A stretch of DNA of 64,000 nucleotides from Nevskiaceae bacterium (GTDB lineage Bacteria; Pseudomonadota; Gammaproteobacteria; Nevskiales; Nevskiaceae): positions 1 to 64,000 of the forward strand of contig SCVA01000044.1 in the NCBI GenBank assembly GCA_004297005.1, read 5' to 3'. A model generated the notes under the pieces. That model did not search any database and was not told where the DNA came from. It saw only the letters and a list, made by a program, of their open reading frames with translations. How positions within the stretch are numbered: position 1 is the stretch's first letter; each line of letters starts with the position of its first letter. The translations under genes were made by a program, and so were the position numbers. This document shows, in pieces, positions 10,767 to 20,793 of the stretch.

Positions 10767-11746
10767 TGTCGTCCACCCCCGACCACGCCCTCGCCGGCCT
10801 GGGCTGGGACGCCGCCTGGGAGCAGGCCCTGGCGGCCTTGCCCGCCATGCCGGGTCGGCCGGTGCGCATCATCGAGCAGCACCGCAGCGAGTACCGCGTC
10901 GATGACGGCCAGCGGGAGTTCAGCGCGCGCACGCATCCAGCGCTGCACAAGGCGCTGACCGAACTCGACGAGGGCCTCGCCGTCGGTGACTGGGCGCGCT
11001 ACCAGGACGAGGGCGGCTGGCTCACGCAACTGATCCCGCGGCGCAATCTGCTGGAACGCAGCCGCGAGGACGGCCGCCGCCAGCGGCTGGTGGCGAATGT
11101 CGATACCGCCCTGCTGGTGATGGGCCTGGATGGCGACTACAAGCCCGAGCGACTGGAGCGCTACCGGCTGCTGGCGGTCGCTGCCCAGGTGCGGCCGGTG
11201 GTGGTGCTGACCAAGAGCGACCGCGCCGACAACCTGCCGGCACTGCGTGCCGAGATCGAAGGCCTGGTCGGTGCCGGCACGCCGGTGCATGCGCTCGACG
11301 CCCGCAGCCCGGAGGCGCCCGCCCTGCTGGCGCCCTATCTGGCGCCGGGCCAGACCCTGGTGCTGCTCGGCTCCTCGGGCGTCGGCAAGTCGACGCTGAT
11401 GAACCAGTTGCTGGGCCGCGAGGCGCAGCGCACCGGCAGCACCCAGGTGCAGGACGATCTCGGCCGCCACACCACCACCGCGCGCTTCCTGCGCCGGCTG
11501 CCGGGCGGCGCCTGCCTGATCGACACCCCCGGCCTGCGCGAGCTGAAGCTCAACCGCGAACAGGCGCAGGTGGAGGACGATTTCTCCGACGTGCGCCAGC
11601 TGGCGGCACAGTGCCGCTTCAACGACTGCCGGCACCAGCGCGAACCCGGTTGCGCGGTGACCCGTGAACTCAGCGCCGAGCGTCTCGCCGCCTACCGGGC
11701 CAGCCTGGAAGCCAAGCCGGCCAGGTTCCGCCGCGGCCGCAGCTAG
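10766..11746 (+). CDS. rsgA: Ribosome small-subunit-dependent GTPase A
   Basis: Circularly permuted GTPase: LTKSD, GSSGVGKSTLMNQLLG, DTPGLREL, C-terminal CRFNDCRHQREPGC Zn finger. Confidence 0.95.
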   Translation: MSSTPDHALAGLGWDAAWEQALAALPAMPGRPVRIIEQHRSEYRVDDGQREFSARTHPALHKALTELDEGLAVGDWARYQDEGGWLTQLIPRRNLLERSREDGRRQRLVANVDTALLVMGLDGDYKPERLERYRLLAVAAQVRPVVVLTKSDRADNLPALRAEIEGLVGAGTPVHALDARSPEAPALLAPYLAPGQTLVLLGSSGVGKSTLMNQLLGREAQRTGSTQVQDDLGRHTTTARFLRRLPGGACLIDTPGLRELKLNREQAQVEDDFSDVRQLAAQCRFNDCRHQREPGCAVTRELSAERLAAYRASLEAKPARFRRGRS

Positions 11747-11749
11747 CGA

Positions 11750-13741
11750 CTACTGCAAGCCGGTGAGCCGGCTGCCCGGATAGACACCGGGCTGGAACAC
11801 CGGCAGCCGCACGTCTTCCAGCACCGCCGTGTAGGGATTGGGATTGCTCAGTACCCCGGCCAGCGGCGTCAGCAGCTCGCTGGTGATGTTGGGGAAGGGC
11901 CGGCCGGCGATGTAGCTGAGTGTCGCCACCGGCAGCAGCGTGGTGAGCACCGTCAGCGAGGGCACCACCGCGTACTGCGGGTGCTGCTCGTAGAACAAGA
12001 GCCCGATCTCGTCGCCCGCCTCCAGCACCTCGCCGATGCCAGGCATCAGGATGGGGTCACCCTCCTCGACGAAGCGATTGCTGCTGGTACTGCCTTCCAG
12101 CAAGGCGGTCACCTGGTCATCGACCAGGAAGGTCCGCGGGCCGCGCTTCACGCCGACGCCGAAGATGGCGATCGCCTGATGCGTCGCCAGTGCACCCGGC
12201 GTCACCGTCGAACGGCCGATGCTGGGAATGCCGCCCAGCACATAGCCCGGCCCCGGCACCGTCGCCAGCGGCACGAAGCGCGGCAGGCCATCGGTGGCGG
12301 CGAGGCTGATCTCGATCTTCTCGGCGCGCACCGGCAGCGTGCCGGCACCACCCGGATTGCCGATCGGCAGGCTGGGCAGTTCCACCGCCAGTTCGGCGCT
12401 GGCCGGCGCGCCGGGCGTGGCCTGCACCGACAGGCAGACCGGTGGGAGTTCGTCGGCCGGTGCCGGCGCCCGCCCCTTCAGCTTGTCGTCGAACCAGCCG
12501 AGGATGGCCTGCACGCCCTTGAGCGCGCCGCAGTTGGCGGTGCCGTCCACCTGCCCCAGCGCCGGGCTGAGGTGGCCGCTGTCCATGGTCAGCAGGCGCG
12601 CATCGGCGCCGGCCTCGCGCAGGTAGCGCAGGTTCCAGTACGCGTCGGTGAGGTTGAACAGGCCGTCGCGATTGCCCTGGATCAACAGCGTCGGCACCGG
12701 CCGCATCCGCGCCCGGCTCTCGCCGAAACCCCAGGGCTGGCCGGCGCGCTCCTGCTTGCGCAGATAGGAGGGGCTGTGGGTCTCGAAAAACTCCATCAGT
12801 TCCGCCTCGGCCACTGGACGCGGCTGCTGGTATTCGCCCGACACCGTCGCCAGCAGGTCGTCGAGGGTGCGGATCTGGAAGGCGAGCGGATCGCGAATCG
12901 CGGCGTTGTTGCAGAGCGTGCGCATCAGCGGGGTGTCGATGGTGCCTCTGGTGGCGCCGTCCGAGGGGGTGACGATGAACAGGCACAGCGTCTGCACCCA
13001 GGACTGCTTGCTGACCCCGTCCACCAGCAGGCTGTAGAACAGGTTGTGCCAGGTGGCGACCGGCACCAGGGCGTCGATGCGCCCGTCCAGCGCCGCCAGT
13101 GCCAGCTGATAGCCGCCGCCATAGCTGTAGCCCAGGGTGCCTACCTTGATATCGCGGGCGATGCCGCTGTGCTCCTCGCGCTGAATCTGCAACTCGCCGG
13201 CGTGTTCCCAGGCCCAGTCGAGCAAGGCGCGCATATCCTGCACCTCGTAGCGCGGATCGTTGACCCGCGCCCAGCCGCCGCCGTTCTGCGGCTGGCTCTC
13301 GCCGTGGCCACGCTGATCGACGCTCAGCACCACGTAGTCGTAGTACGGCAGCGCCGCCGCCAGCTCGTCGATGGCGTCGAGACCAGGGTCCTCCGGATAA
13401 AGCGTGCCGTCGGCCGCCAGCTCGGTGATGCGCGAGCCGCCCAGGCCGTGGCTCTGGACGATGGCGGGAAAACTCTCGCCGGGACAGCGCTCCGGCAGCA
13501 GCGCGGTGAAGTACAGCTCGGAGGTCGGCGCCGGGCCCCAGAGCGGATCGCTGTCCTGCGCCACCGGCACGGTAATGTGCAACTGCCGAGCCTCGGCCGG
13601 CAGTGGCTGCTCGCATTTGATCTCCGCCGGCACACCAGTGCCCGGCGCAGCCGACTCGTTGGCCGCACCGCAGGCCACCAGCAACGCCAGCGCGACCAGC
13701 GCCGACCCCAACCGCCATCCAAGCCGCCCTGCACCGTCCAT
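11750..13741 (-). CDS. Alpha/beta hydrolase lipoprotein (CocE/S15-like)
   Basis: Lipobox ALLVACGA; QSHGLGGSRITEL, LSVDQRGHGESQP, LGYSYGGGYQLALAALD nucleophile elbow. Confidence 0.8.
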   Translation of the reverse strand: MDGAGRLGWRLGSALVALALLVACGAANESAAPGTGVPAEIKCEQPLPAEARQLHITVPVAQDSDPLWGPAPTSELYFTALLPERCPGESFPAIVQSHGLGGSRITELAADGTLYPEDPGLDAIDELAAALPYYDYVVLSVDQRGHGESQPQNGGGWARVNDPRYEVQDMRALLDWAWEHAGELQIQREEHSGIARDIKVGTLGYSYGGGYQLALAALDGRIDALVPVATWHNLFYSLLVDGVSKQSWVQTLCLFIVTPSDGATRGTIDTPLMRTLCNNAAIRDPLAFQIRTLDDLLATVSGEYQQPRPVAEAELMEFFETHSPSYLRKQERAGQPWGFGESRARMRPVPTLLIQGNRDGLFNLTDAYWNLRYLREAGADARLLTMDSGHLSPALGQVDGTANCGALKGVQAILGWFDDKLKGRAPAPADELPPVCLSVQATPGAPASAELAVELPSLPIGNPGGAGTLPVRAEKIEISLAATDGLPRFVPLATVPGPGYVLGGIPSIGRSTVTPGALATHQAIAIFGVGVKRGPRTFLVDDQVTALLEGSTSSNRFVEEGDPILMPGIGEVLEAGDEIGLLFYEQHPQYAVVPSLTVLTTLLPVATLSYIAGRPFPNITSELLTPLAGVLSNPNPYTAVLEDVRLPVFQPGVYPGSRLTGLQ

Positions 13742-13846
13742 GTGTCCCCCGTCGATTCGGCTACGGGGAAGCAGCAAGCAGGCCAATTTGCCGGTTGGCG
13801 GCGGCGTCAGTACGGTTTTCCTACCGGACTGGCGTCGCCATCGGTT

Positions 13847-16800
13847 TCAGCGCACCGCCTTGCGCCACTGGTAGTGGTAGTAGACCACCGGGATCACCAG
13901 CAGCGTCATCGCCGTGGACACGAACAGGCCGAAGATCAGCGACACCGCCAGGCCACCGAAGATCGGGTCGTCGATGATGAAGAAGCCGCCCATCATCGCC
14001 GCCGCCGCGGTCAGGGCAATCGGCCGCGCGCGCACCGCCGCGGCGCTGATGGTCGCCTCCTGCAAGGGCTTGCCGGCGGCCAGCTCCTGCTGGATGAAGT
14101 CCACCAGCAGGATCGAGTTGCGGACGATGATGCCGGCCAGCGCGATCATGCCGATCATCGACGGCGCGGTGAACTGCTGCCCCAGCAGCGCATGCCCAGG
14201 CAGGATGCCGATCACCGTCAGCGGGATCGGCGCCATGATGATCAGCGGCAGGCTGTAGGACTTGAACTGCGCCACCACCAAGAGATAGATCAGCACCAGA
14301 CCCACCGAATAGGCCAGGCCCATGTCGCGGAAGGTCTCGTAGGTGATCTGCCACTCGCCGTCCCACTTCAGGCTCCACTCGTAGGGCACCGGCGGCTGGC
14401 CGATGAGGTACTGGCGCAGCGGCGCGCCTTCGATGGCGGTCTGCTTGAGGGTGCTGGAGATGGCGGCCAGGCCGTACAGCGGGCTGTCGGTGGCGCCGGA
14501 GACATCGCCGGTGACGTAGACCAGCGGCAGCAGATCCTTGTGATGGATGGTCTGCTCGCGCTGCGCCGGCCGGAAGCTCGCGACCTCGGACAGCGGCACC
14601 AGCGCGCCCGACTCCGAGCGCAGGCGCAGGCCCTTGAGCACCTCGACGTCGGCCTTGTCGCCCGGCTTGAGCTCGACCCGGATCGGCAGCTGGAACTTGG
14701 CCTGCGGATCGTGCAGCGTGGACATGTCCTCGCCGCGCAGCGCCGCGGCCACCGTCGCCGCCACCGCCTGCTGCGAGAGGCCCAGGCGCGCCGCGCGTAC
14801 GCGGTCCACCTCGACCAGCCATTTGTCCTGCGGCGCCTCCAGGCTGTCGTCGACATCGACCACGTCCGGCGTCTGCTCGAACACCCGGCGCAACTGCCGC
14901 GCGACCTCGGCCTGGCCGGCGCTATCTGGCCCGTAGACCTCGGCCACCAGCGGCGCCAACACCGGCGGCCCGGGCGGCACCTCGACGATCTTCACGCTGG
15001 CACCGTAACGCTGGCCGATTGCTACCAGCGCGCCACGCGCGGCGCTGGCGATCTCGTGCGACTTGCGATCCCGGTGGTGCTTCTCCAGCAGGTTCACCTG
15101 GATGTCGCCCTGGTAGGGCTGCTGGCGCAGGTAGTACTGCCGCACCAGGCCGTTGAAATTGATCGGCGCCGAGGTGCCGGCGTAGAGCTGGTAGTCGCTG
15201 ACCTCGGGTATGGTCTCCACCTGCGCGGCCAGGGCCTGCAATACGCGCTGGGTTTGCTCCAGCGGCGTGCCCTCGGGCAGGTCCACCAGCACCTGGAACT
15301 CGCTCTTGTTGTCGAAGGGCAGCATCTTCATCACCACTGCCCGGGTCGCGACCAGGGCGAAGGAAATGCCGATCAGCGCCAGCAGGGTGTAGAGCAGGCG
15401 CCAGCGGTTGCGGCCGCCTTCCTCGCGCTGCAGAAAGGGTGTCATCACCCGCCGGAAGAAGCGCTGCAGGCCGACTTCCTCCTCCTCGCCGCCATGGGCT
15501 GCGGCATGGGCATGCGCGGCGTCCTGTTTCAGGAATAGCCGGCGGTACAGCCAGGGCGTGAACACGAAGGCGACCAGCAGCGAGATCAGCATGCCGGTGG
15601 AGGCATTGATCGGGATCGGCCGCATGTAGGGGCCCATCAGGCCGCTGACGAAGGCCATTGGCAGCAGCGCCGCGATCACCGTGAAGGTGGCGAGGATGGT
15701 CGGGCCGCCGACCTCGTCCACCGCCGCCGGAATCGCCTCGGTAAGCGACTTGCCGCCCAGTTGCATGTGCCGGTGGATGTTCTCCACCACCACGATGGCG
15801 TCGTCCACTAGGATGCCGATGGAGAAGATCAGCGCGAACAGCGATACCCGGTTGAGCGTGAAGCCCCAGGCCCAGGAGGCGAACAGGGTCGCGGCCAGGG
15901 TCACCACCACCGCCGCGCCCACCACCAAGGCCTCGCGGCGACCGAGCGCGAACAGCACCAGCACCACCACCGACAGGGTCGCGAAGATCAGCTTCTTGAT
16001 CAGGGTCTGTGCCTTGTCCTGCGCGGTCTCGCCATAGTTGCGGGTGACGGTGGCCTGCACCTGGTCGGGGAGCTGATAGCCGCGCAGTTGCTCCAGGCGT
16101 GCGATCACCCCGGCGGCGACATCCACCGCGTTCTCGCCCGGCTTCTTGGAAATCGCGATGCTGATCGCCGGATAGCTGCCGCTGGGGCTCAAGCCCTTGG
16201 ACTCGGCGGCCGGGCCAGCGGCGAAGCTGACATAGCGCTCTGGCTGATCGGCGCCGAGACGCACCTCGGCGACCTCGCGCAGAAACACCGGCGCACCCTT
16301 GCTGACGCCCACCACCAGTTCGGCGACCTCTTCCGGCCGGCTCAGGAAACGCCCGGCCTGCACCAGAATCTCGCGGTTGCCATCGACCAGCGCACCGGCG
16401 TCCTGAGAGACATTGGCGCTGACCAAGGCGCGACGCAGATCGTCCAGGCTCAGGCCGTAACCGGCCAGCCGCTGCGGGTCGAGCAGCACCTGCACCACGC
16501 GGTCCGGGCCGCCCAGCACCTCGACATCGCGGGTGCCAGGCACCCGCTGCAACTCGGTGGCCACGCCATTGGCGACGCGCAGCAGATCGGCACCGCTCAA
16601 CTCGGGGTTTTTGCTCCACAGCGCCAGCGAGACGATGGGCACATCGTCGATGCCCTTGGGCTTGATCAGCGGCATGCCGACGCCGGCCGTGGCCGGGCGC
16701 CAGTCCATGTTGGAGTAGAAGGCGTTGTAGAGACGCAGCACCGCATCGGTGCGCGACTGGCCCACCTCGAAGCGCACGGTCAGCGCCGCCATGCCCGGCA

Positions 16801-17086
16801 TCGACATCGAATAGATGTGCTCGACGCCCTCCAGCTCCGACACCACCTGCTCGGCCGGCGTGGTCACCAGCGATTCGACCTCCTTGGCCGAGGCACCCGG
16901 GTAGGGGATGAAGACATTGGCGAAGGTGACGTTGATCTGCGGTTCTTCCTCGCGCGGCGTTGCCAGCACCGCGAACAGACCCAGCAGCAGCGCGGTGAGC
17001 GCCAGCAGCGGCGTGATCTCGGTGGTGAGGAAGTTGCGCGCGATACGCCCGGAGAGTCCCAGGCGGGGTTCGCCGGCGCCGCTCAT
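13847..17086 (-). CDS. RND efflux transporter permease
   Basis: 1079 aa; REEEPQINVTFANVFIPYPGASAKEVESLVTTPAE, SIGILVDDAIVVVENIHRH, IRNSILLVDF-type TM motifs. Confidence 0.95.
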   Translation of the reverse strand: MSGAGEPRLGLSGRIARNFLTTEITPLLALTALLLGLFAVLATPREEEPQINVTFANVFIPYPGASAKEVESLVTTPAEQVVSELEGVEHIYSMSMPGMAALTVRFEVGQSRTDAVLRLYNAFYSNMDWRPATAGVGMPLIKPKGIDDVPIVSLALWSKNPELSGADLLRVANGVATELQRVPGTRDVEVLGGPDRVVQVLLDPQRLAGYGLSLDDLRRALVSANVSQDAGALVDGNREILVQAGRFLSRPEEVAELVVGVSKGAPVFLREVAEVRLGADQPERYVSFAAGPAAESKGLSPSGSYPAISIAISKKPGENAVDVAAGVIARLEQLRGYQLPDQVQATVTRNYGETAQDKAQTLIKKLIFATLSVVVLVLFALGRREALVVGAAVVVTLAATLFASWAWGFTLNRVSLFALIFSIGILVDDAIVVVENIHRHMQLGGKSLTEAIPAAVDEVGGPTILATFTVIAALLPMAFVSGLMGPYMRPIPINASTGMLISLLVAFVFTPWLYRRLFLKQDAAHAHAAAHGGEEEEVGLQRFFRRVMTPFLQREEGGRNRWRLLYTLLALIGISFALVATRAVVMKMLPFDNKSEFQVLVDLPEGTPLEQTQRVLQALAAQVETIPEVSDYQLYAGTSAPINFNGLVRQYYLRQQPYQGDIQVNLLEKHHRDRKSHEIASAARGALVAIGQRYGASVKIVEVPPGPPVLAPLVAEVYGPDSAGQAEVARQLRRVFEQTPDVVDVDDSLEAPQDKWLVEVDRVRAARLGLSQQAVAATVAAALRGEDMSTLHDPQAKFQLPIRVELKPGDKADVEVLKGLRLRSESGALVPLSEVASFRPAQREQTIHHKDLLPLVYVTGDVSGATDSPLYGLAAISSTLKQTAIEGAPLRQYLIGQPPVPYEWSLKWDGEWQITYETFRDMGLAYSVGLVLIYLLVVAQFKSYSLPLIIMAPIPLTVIGILPGHALLGQQFTAPSMIGMIALAGIIVRNSILLVDFIQQELAAGKPLQEATISAAAVRARPIALTAAAAMMGGFFIIDDPIFGGLAVSLIFGLFVSTAMTLLVIPVVYYHYQWRKAVR

Positions 17087-18180
17087 TTCGCGGTCTCCGC
17101 AGTCGTGGGCAGACCCTGCCGACGGTAGGCGATGCCGGCCGCCACCGGGTCCAGCGCCAGCTTCTCCCCCGGCGCGAGGCCCGCCAGCACCGGCAGGCGG
17201 CCATCGGCGGCCGGCGTGCCCAGACGCAGGTAGCGCAGCTCAATGCGGCCCTGCTCGCCCAGCACATAGGCGGCGGTCAGCTCGCCACGCTGCACCAGCG
17301 CGCTGGCCGGCAGCATCAGCCGCGAGGCGCTGCCGCTGACGAAGGCCACCTTCACCAGCGTGCCGGGCGCCACCGCCAGCTCGGGCGTGGAAGTCTCCGC
17401 CGGCAGGCTGAGCAGCACCCGGAAGCTGTGGGTGGCGGCGTCGGCGCTGGGCGGGATGCGCAGCTCGCTGGCTTCCAGCGAGCGGCCGTCGGCGAGCAGC
17501 AGCCGCGCCTTGCCGTGCTTGCGCAGCGGCGCGATGTGCTGCTGGGGGATGTCCACCACCACCCGCAGCTGGTCCAGCGAGACGCCAGTCATCAGCGGCT
17601 TGCCCGGCGTCACCGTCTCGCCGATCTGCACCAGCCGCGACAGCACGATGCCGGCATAGGGCGCGCGGATCGCCGTGTAGCCCAGGCCTTCGCCGGCCTC
17701 GGTCAGACCCGCCTCGGCGGCGCGCACCGCCGCCTGGGCGGCGGCGAGGTTGGTGGCGGCGGCGTCGAACTGCGACTTGGCGATCAGCTTCTGGTCGTAG
17801 ACGTCCTTGGTACGGTTAAAGGCCAGTTGCGCCTCGGCCAGACGCGAGCGCGCACCGCTGAGCCCGGCTTCGGCCACGCCCTTGCGCGCCCGCTGTTCGG
17901 TGGGCGTGATGCGCACGATCACCGCGTCCTTCTCGACGAAGTCACCCACGTCGTAGGGCAGCTCCACCACCCGGCCGCTGGTCTGCGCGGCAACGGTGGA
18001 CTGCTTCACCGCCTCCACCGTGCCGTCGAACAGCATCTCGCGCGGCACCTCGCCAGCGCTCACCGTGAGGCTCGCCAGCGGGGCGACCACGGCGGCGCTG
18101 GCCGCTGGCGGCGGCGACTCGGAACAGGCGGCCAGCAGGATCAGGGCTAGCAGGGGCGCGTGGCTTAGGTGGCGGTTCAT
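17083..18180 (-). CDS. RND efflux periplasmic adaptor (MFP) lipoprotein
   Basis: Lipobox LILLAACS; biotinyl-lipoyl fold (TSGRVVELPYDVGDFVEKDAVIVRI), coiled-coil hairpin, barrel domain. Confidence 0.92.
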   Translation of the reverse strand: MNRHLSHAPLLALILLAACSESPPPAASAAVVAPLASLTVSAGEVPREMLFDGTVEAVKQSTVAAQTSGRVVELPYDVGDFVEKDAVIVRITPTEQRARKGVAEAGLSGARSRLAEAQLAFNRTKDVYDQKLIAKSQFDAAATNLAAAQAAVRAAEAGLTEAGEGLGYTAIRAPYAGIVLSRLVQIGETVTPGKPLMTGVSLDQLRVVVDIPQQHIAPLRKHGKARLLLADGRSLEASELRIPPSADAATHSFRVLLSLPAETSTPELAVAPGTLVKVAFVSGSASRLMLPASALVQRGELTAAYVLGEQGRIELRYLRLGTPAADGRLPVLAGLAPGEKLALDPVAAGIAYRRQGLPTTAETAK

Positions 18181-18206
18181 TACGGACTCTCCCGGGTCCT
18201 GGTGCT

Positions 18207-18464
18207 TCAGCGCCGAGCGGCGCTGGGACAGAAGGCGGCGCCGGCGCGCACGCCGAGCTTGTCGAGGATCTTCGCCAGCGGACAGAAGCCGGTGAACGAG
18301 GCCTGGAACATGTTGGCGCCGACGAAGGCGGTGAACCACAGCCAGTTCGGGCTGTGCAGTTGCGACAGCGCCAGCGAGGCCAGCACGAACAGGCCGGCGA
18401 TGCGGAACACCCACTGGTCGACGCTGGCGCCGGTGGTCTGGGAAACGGAAGAGGTCGTGCTCAT
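18207..18464 (-). CDS. DUF2892 (YgaP-type TM domain) inner membrane protein
   Basis: [18 protein letters not shown]...[27 protein letters not shown]. Confidence 0.8.
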   Translation of the reverse strand: MSTTSSVSQTTGASVDQWVFRIAGLFVLASLALSQLHSPNWLWFTAFVGANMFQASFTGFCPLAKILDKLGVRAGAAFCPSAARR

Positions 18465-18476
18465 GGGGTACTCCTA

Positions 18477-18833
18477 TCAGGACGGGTTGGACTTGCCTTC
18501 GTAGCCGCAGAAGTGCTTGTGCAGGGCGTGGATCACGTCCAGCGCCGGGCCGGGGGCGACCCGGTAGTAGATGGTTTGCGCCTCGCGGCGGGTCTCCACC
18601 AGGCGATCCGCCCTGAGCACCGCGAGGTGCTGCGACAGGGCCGACTGCGACAGCCGTATGCACTCGTTGATGGCGCCCACCGACCACTCCTCATCGCCGA
18701 GCAGACAGAGAATCTGTAGGCGATGCGGATTGGCCAGGGCCTTCAGGAGGTCGGCGGCGGACTGCGCATGCACCGCCATCCCCTCGGCCAAGGGCAGGGT
18801 GAGGTCCGGCTTGGGGCTGGTGACTGCGACCAT
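18477..18833 (-). CDS. ArsR-family repressor, BigR/SqrR-like
   Basis: HTH LLKALANPHRLQILCLLGDEEWSVGAINECIRLSQSALSQHLAVLRADRLVETRREAQTIYYRV; divergent from sqr. Confidence 0.85.
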   Translation of the reverse strand: MVAVTSPKPDLTLPLAEGMAVHAQSAADLLKALANPHRLQILCLLGDEEWSVGAINECIRLSQSALSQHLAVLRADRLVETRREAQTIYYRVAPGPALDVIHALHKHFCGYEGKSNPS

Positions 18834-18836
18834 TTG

Positions 18837-18875
18837 AATATTGCAAGTTTCTAAATAAGACGTTACTAATATTGC
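18837..18875. promoter_or_regulatory. AT-rich divergent promoter/operator candidate with two AATATTGC copies
   Basis: AATATTGC at 18837-18844 and 18868-18875 (31 bp apart) between arsR-like and sqr genes. Confidence 0.4.
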
Positions 18876-18937
18876 GGAGTCGACCAGCTTTTGCAAGCAC
18901 CCGCCGTCCACGAGGCGGCCCAATGGAGGAGTAAGCC

Positions 18938-20233
18938 ATGGCACACATCGTCGTAATCGGCGCCGGGATCGGCGGCATGCCCGCCGCCTATGACCTGAAG
19001 AAAACCCTGGGCAAGGGCCACGAAGTCACCCTGATCGGCACTTCCGATCACTTCCAGTTCACCCCCAGCAATCCCTGGGTGGCGGTGGGCTGGCGGCAGC
19101 CCGAGCAGGTACTGGTGCCGATCCGCCCGAACGTCGAGAAGAAGGGCATCCGCTTTATCGCCCAGGCAGTCACCCAGCTCGAACCCAAGGACAACCGCCT
19201 CAGCCTCGCCGACGGCCAGGTTCTGAACTACGACTACCTGGTGATCGCCACCGGCCCCAAGCTCGCCTTCGAGGAGATTCCCGGCACTGGACCCGAGGCC
19301 CATACCCAGAGCATCTGCACCACGCCGCACGCCGAGCACGCCGGCAAGGCCTACGAGGAGTTCCTGAAGAACCCTGGCCCGGTGGTGATCGGCGCCGCGC
19401 AGGGCGCGAGCTGCTTCGGCCCCGCCTACGAGTTCGCGATGATCGTTGACGCCGACCTGCGCAAGCGCAAGCTGCGCGACCGCGTGCCGATGACCTTCGT
19501 CACCAGCGAGCCCTACATCGGCCACATGGGCCTGGGCGGCGTCGGCGACTCCAAGGGCCTGTTGGAATCCGAGCTGCGCCAGCGCCACATCAAGTGGATC
19601 ACCAACGCCAAGCTGCTGGAAGCGCGCGCCGACGGCGTCAAGGTCGCCGAGCACAACGACCAGGGCCAGTTGCTCAAGGAGCATGAGCTGCCTTCGCGCT
19701 TCACCATGTTCATTCCCGCCTTCAAGGGCGTGCCGGCGGTGGCGGCGGTCAAGGAGCTGTGCAATCCGCGCGGCTTCGTGCTGATCGACGAATACCAGCG
19801 CAACCCCACCTACAAGAACATCTATTCGGCCGGCGTCTGCGTGGCGATCCCGCCGGTGGAGGCCACCCCGGTGCCCACCGGCGCGCCCAAGACCGGTTAC
19901 ATGATCGAGTCGATGGTCACCGCCATCGTCCACAACATCGCCGACGACATCGCCGGCAAGGCGCCCAGCCACAAGGCGACCTGGAATGCGATCTGCCTGG
20001 CCGATCTCGGCGACAGCGGCGTGGCTTTCGTGGCGCTGCCGCAGATTCCGCCGCGCAACATCACCTGGGCCAAGCAGGGCAAGTGGGTGCATCTGGCGAA
20101 GATCGCCTTCGAGAAGTACTTCATGAGCAAGATGAAGAGCGGCAACACCGAGCCGGTGTACGAAAAGTACGTGCTCAAGGCGCTGGGCATCCTGCGGCTG
20201 AAGTCGGGCGAGCATCGCGAGCAGCAGCCGTGA
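18938..20233 (+). CDS. sqr: Sulfide:quinone oxidoreductase
   Basis: FAD motif HIVVIGAGIGGMPAAYDL; DYLVIATGP; IGAAQGASCFGPAYEFA; SAGVCVAIPP...TGYMIE. Confidence 0.92.
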   Translation: MAHIVVIGAGIGGMPAAYDLKKTLGKGHEVTLIGTSDHFQFTPSNPWVAVGWRQPEQVLVPIRPNVEKKGIRFIAQAVTQLEPKDNRLSLADGQVLNYDYLVIATGPKLAFEEIPGTGPEAHTQSICTTPHAEHAGKAYEEFLKNPGPVVIGAAQGASCFGPAYEFAMIVDADLRKRKLRDRVPMTFVTSEPYIGHMGLGGVGDSKGLLESELRQRHIKWITNAKLLEARADGVKVAEHNDQGQLLKEHELPSRFTMFIPAFKGVPAVAAVKELCNPRGFVLIDEYQRNPTYKNIYSAGVCVAIPPVEATPVPTGAPKTGYMIESMVTAIVHNIADDIAGKAPSHKATWNAICLADLGDSGVAFVALPQIPPRNITWAKQGKWVHLAKIAFEKYFMSKMKSGNTEPVYEKYVLKALGILRLKSGEHREQQP

Positions 20234-20793
20234 GGCGATTCGCCGCGCTGGCCCTGGGCCTGCTGCTGACACTGCCGGCTACCGCGACCGAAGACCCGCG
20301 CCAGTCGCGGTCGCGGGAGATCGCCGGCCGCTTCCAGCAGACGCTGAGCGGCAAGCTGGGCCAGGCGCTGGCCGAGGGCGGGCCGGCCCGGGCCATCGAG
20401 TTCTGCCAGGCCGAAGCACCCCGGGTGGCGGCGCAGCTCAGCGCCGAGACCGGCGCCCGGGTCAGCCGCACCAGCCTGCGTCCACGCCAGCCCGCCCATG
20501 CCGCCGATGCCCGCGCCCAGGCCCTGCTGGCGGACTTCCAGCGCCAGCTGGCCGCCGGCACGAGCGCGCCACCCGAGCACTTTGAAGTCGCCGCCGACGG
20601 CAGCGCCCGCTACAGCCGCGCCATCCTGATCCAGCCGCCCTGCCTGGGCTGCCACGGCAAGGCGCTTTCACCGGAGGTGCGCGCGGCCCTGGCCCGGCAC
20701 TATCCGGGCGACCAGGCCACCGGCTATGCGCTGGGCGAGCTGCGTGGCGCCTTCCAGATCGACTGGCCCGCCCCATCCGAGCCCCGCTCATGA
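20230..20793 (+). CDS. DUF3365 heme-binding periplasmic protein
   Basis: GTG start overlapping sqr stop; signal peptide; CLGCH heme c motif; DUF3365-like layout (AIEFCQAEAP...RTSLRPRQP). Confidence 0.78.
   Translation: MRRFAALALGLLLTLPATATEDPRQSRSREIAGRFQQTLSGKLGQALAEGGPARAIEFCQAEAPRVAAQLSAETGARVSRTSLRPRQPAHAADARAQALLADFQRQLAAGTSAPPEHFEVAADGSARYSRAILIQPPCLGCHGKALSPEVRAALARHYPGDQATGYALGELRGAFQIDWPAPSEPRS

Noticed and set aside
11981-15538. 1185 aa plus-strand ORF
   Set aside because: Antisense shadow of the hydrolase and RND permease; His/Arg/Gln-rich composition typical of high-GC shadow frames, no family motifs.
15210-20272. Other plus/minus overlapping ORFs around RND and sqr
   Set aside because: All are antisense frames to strongly supported genes.
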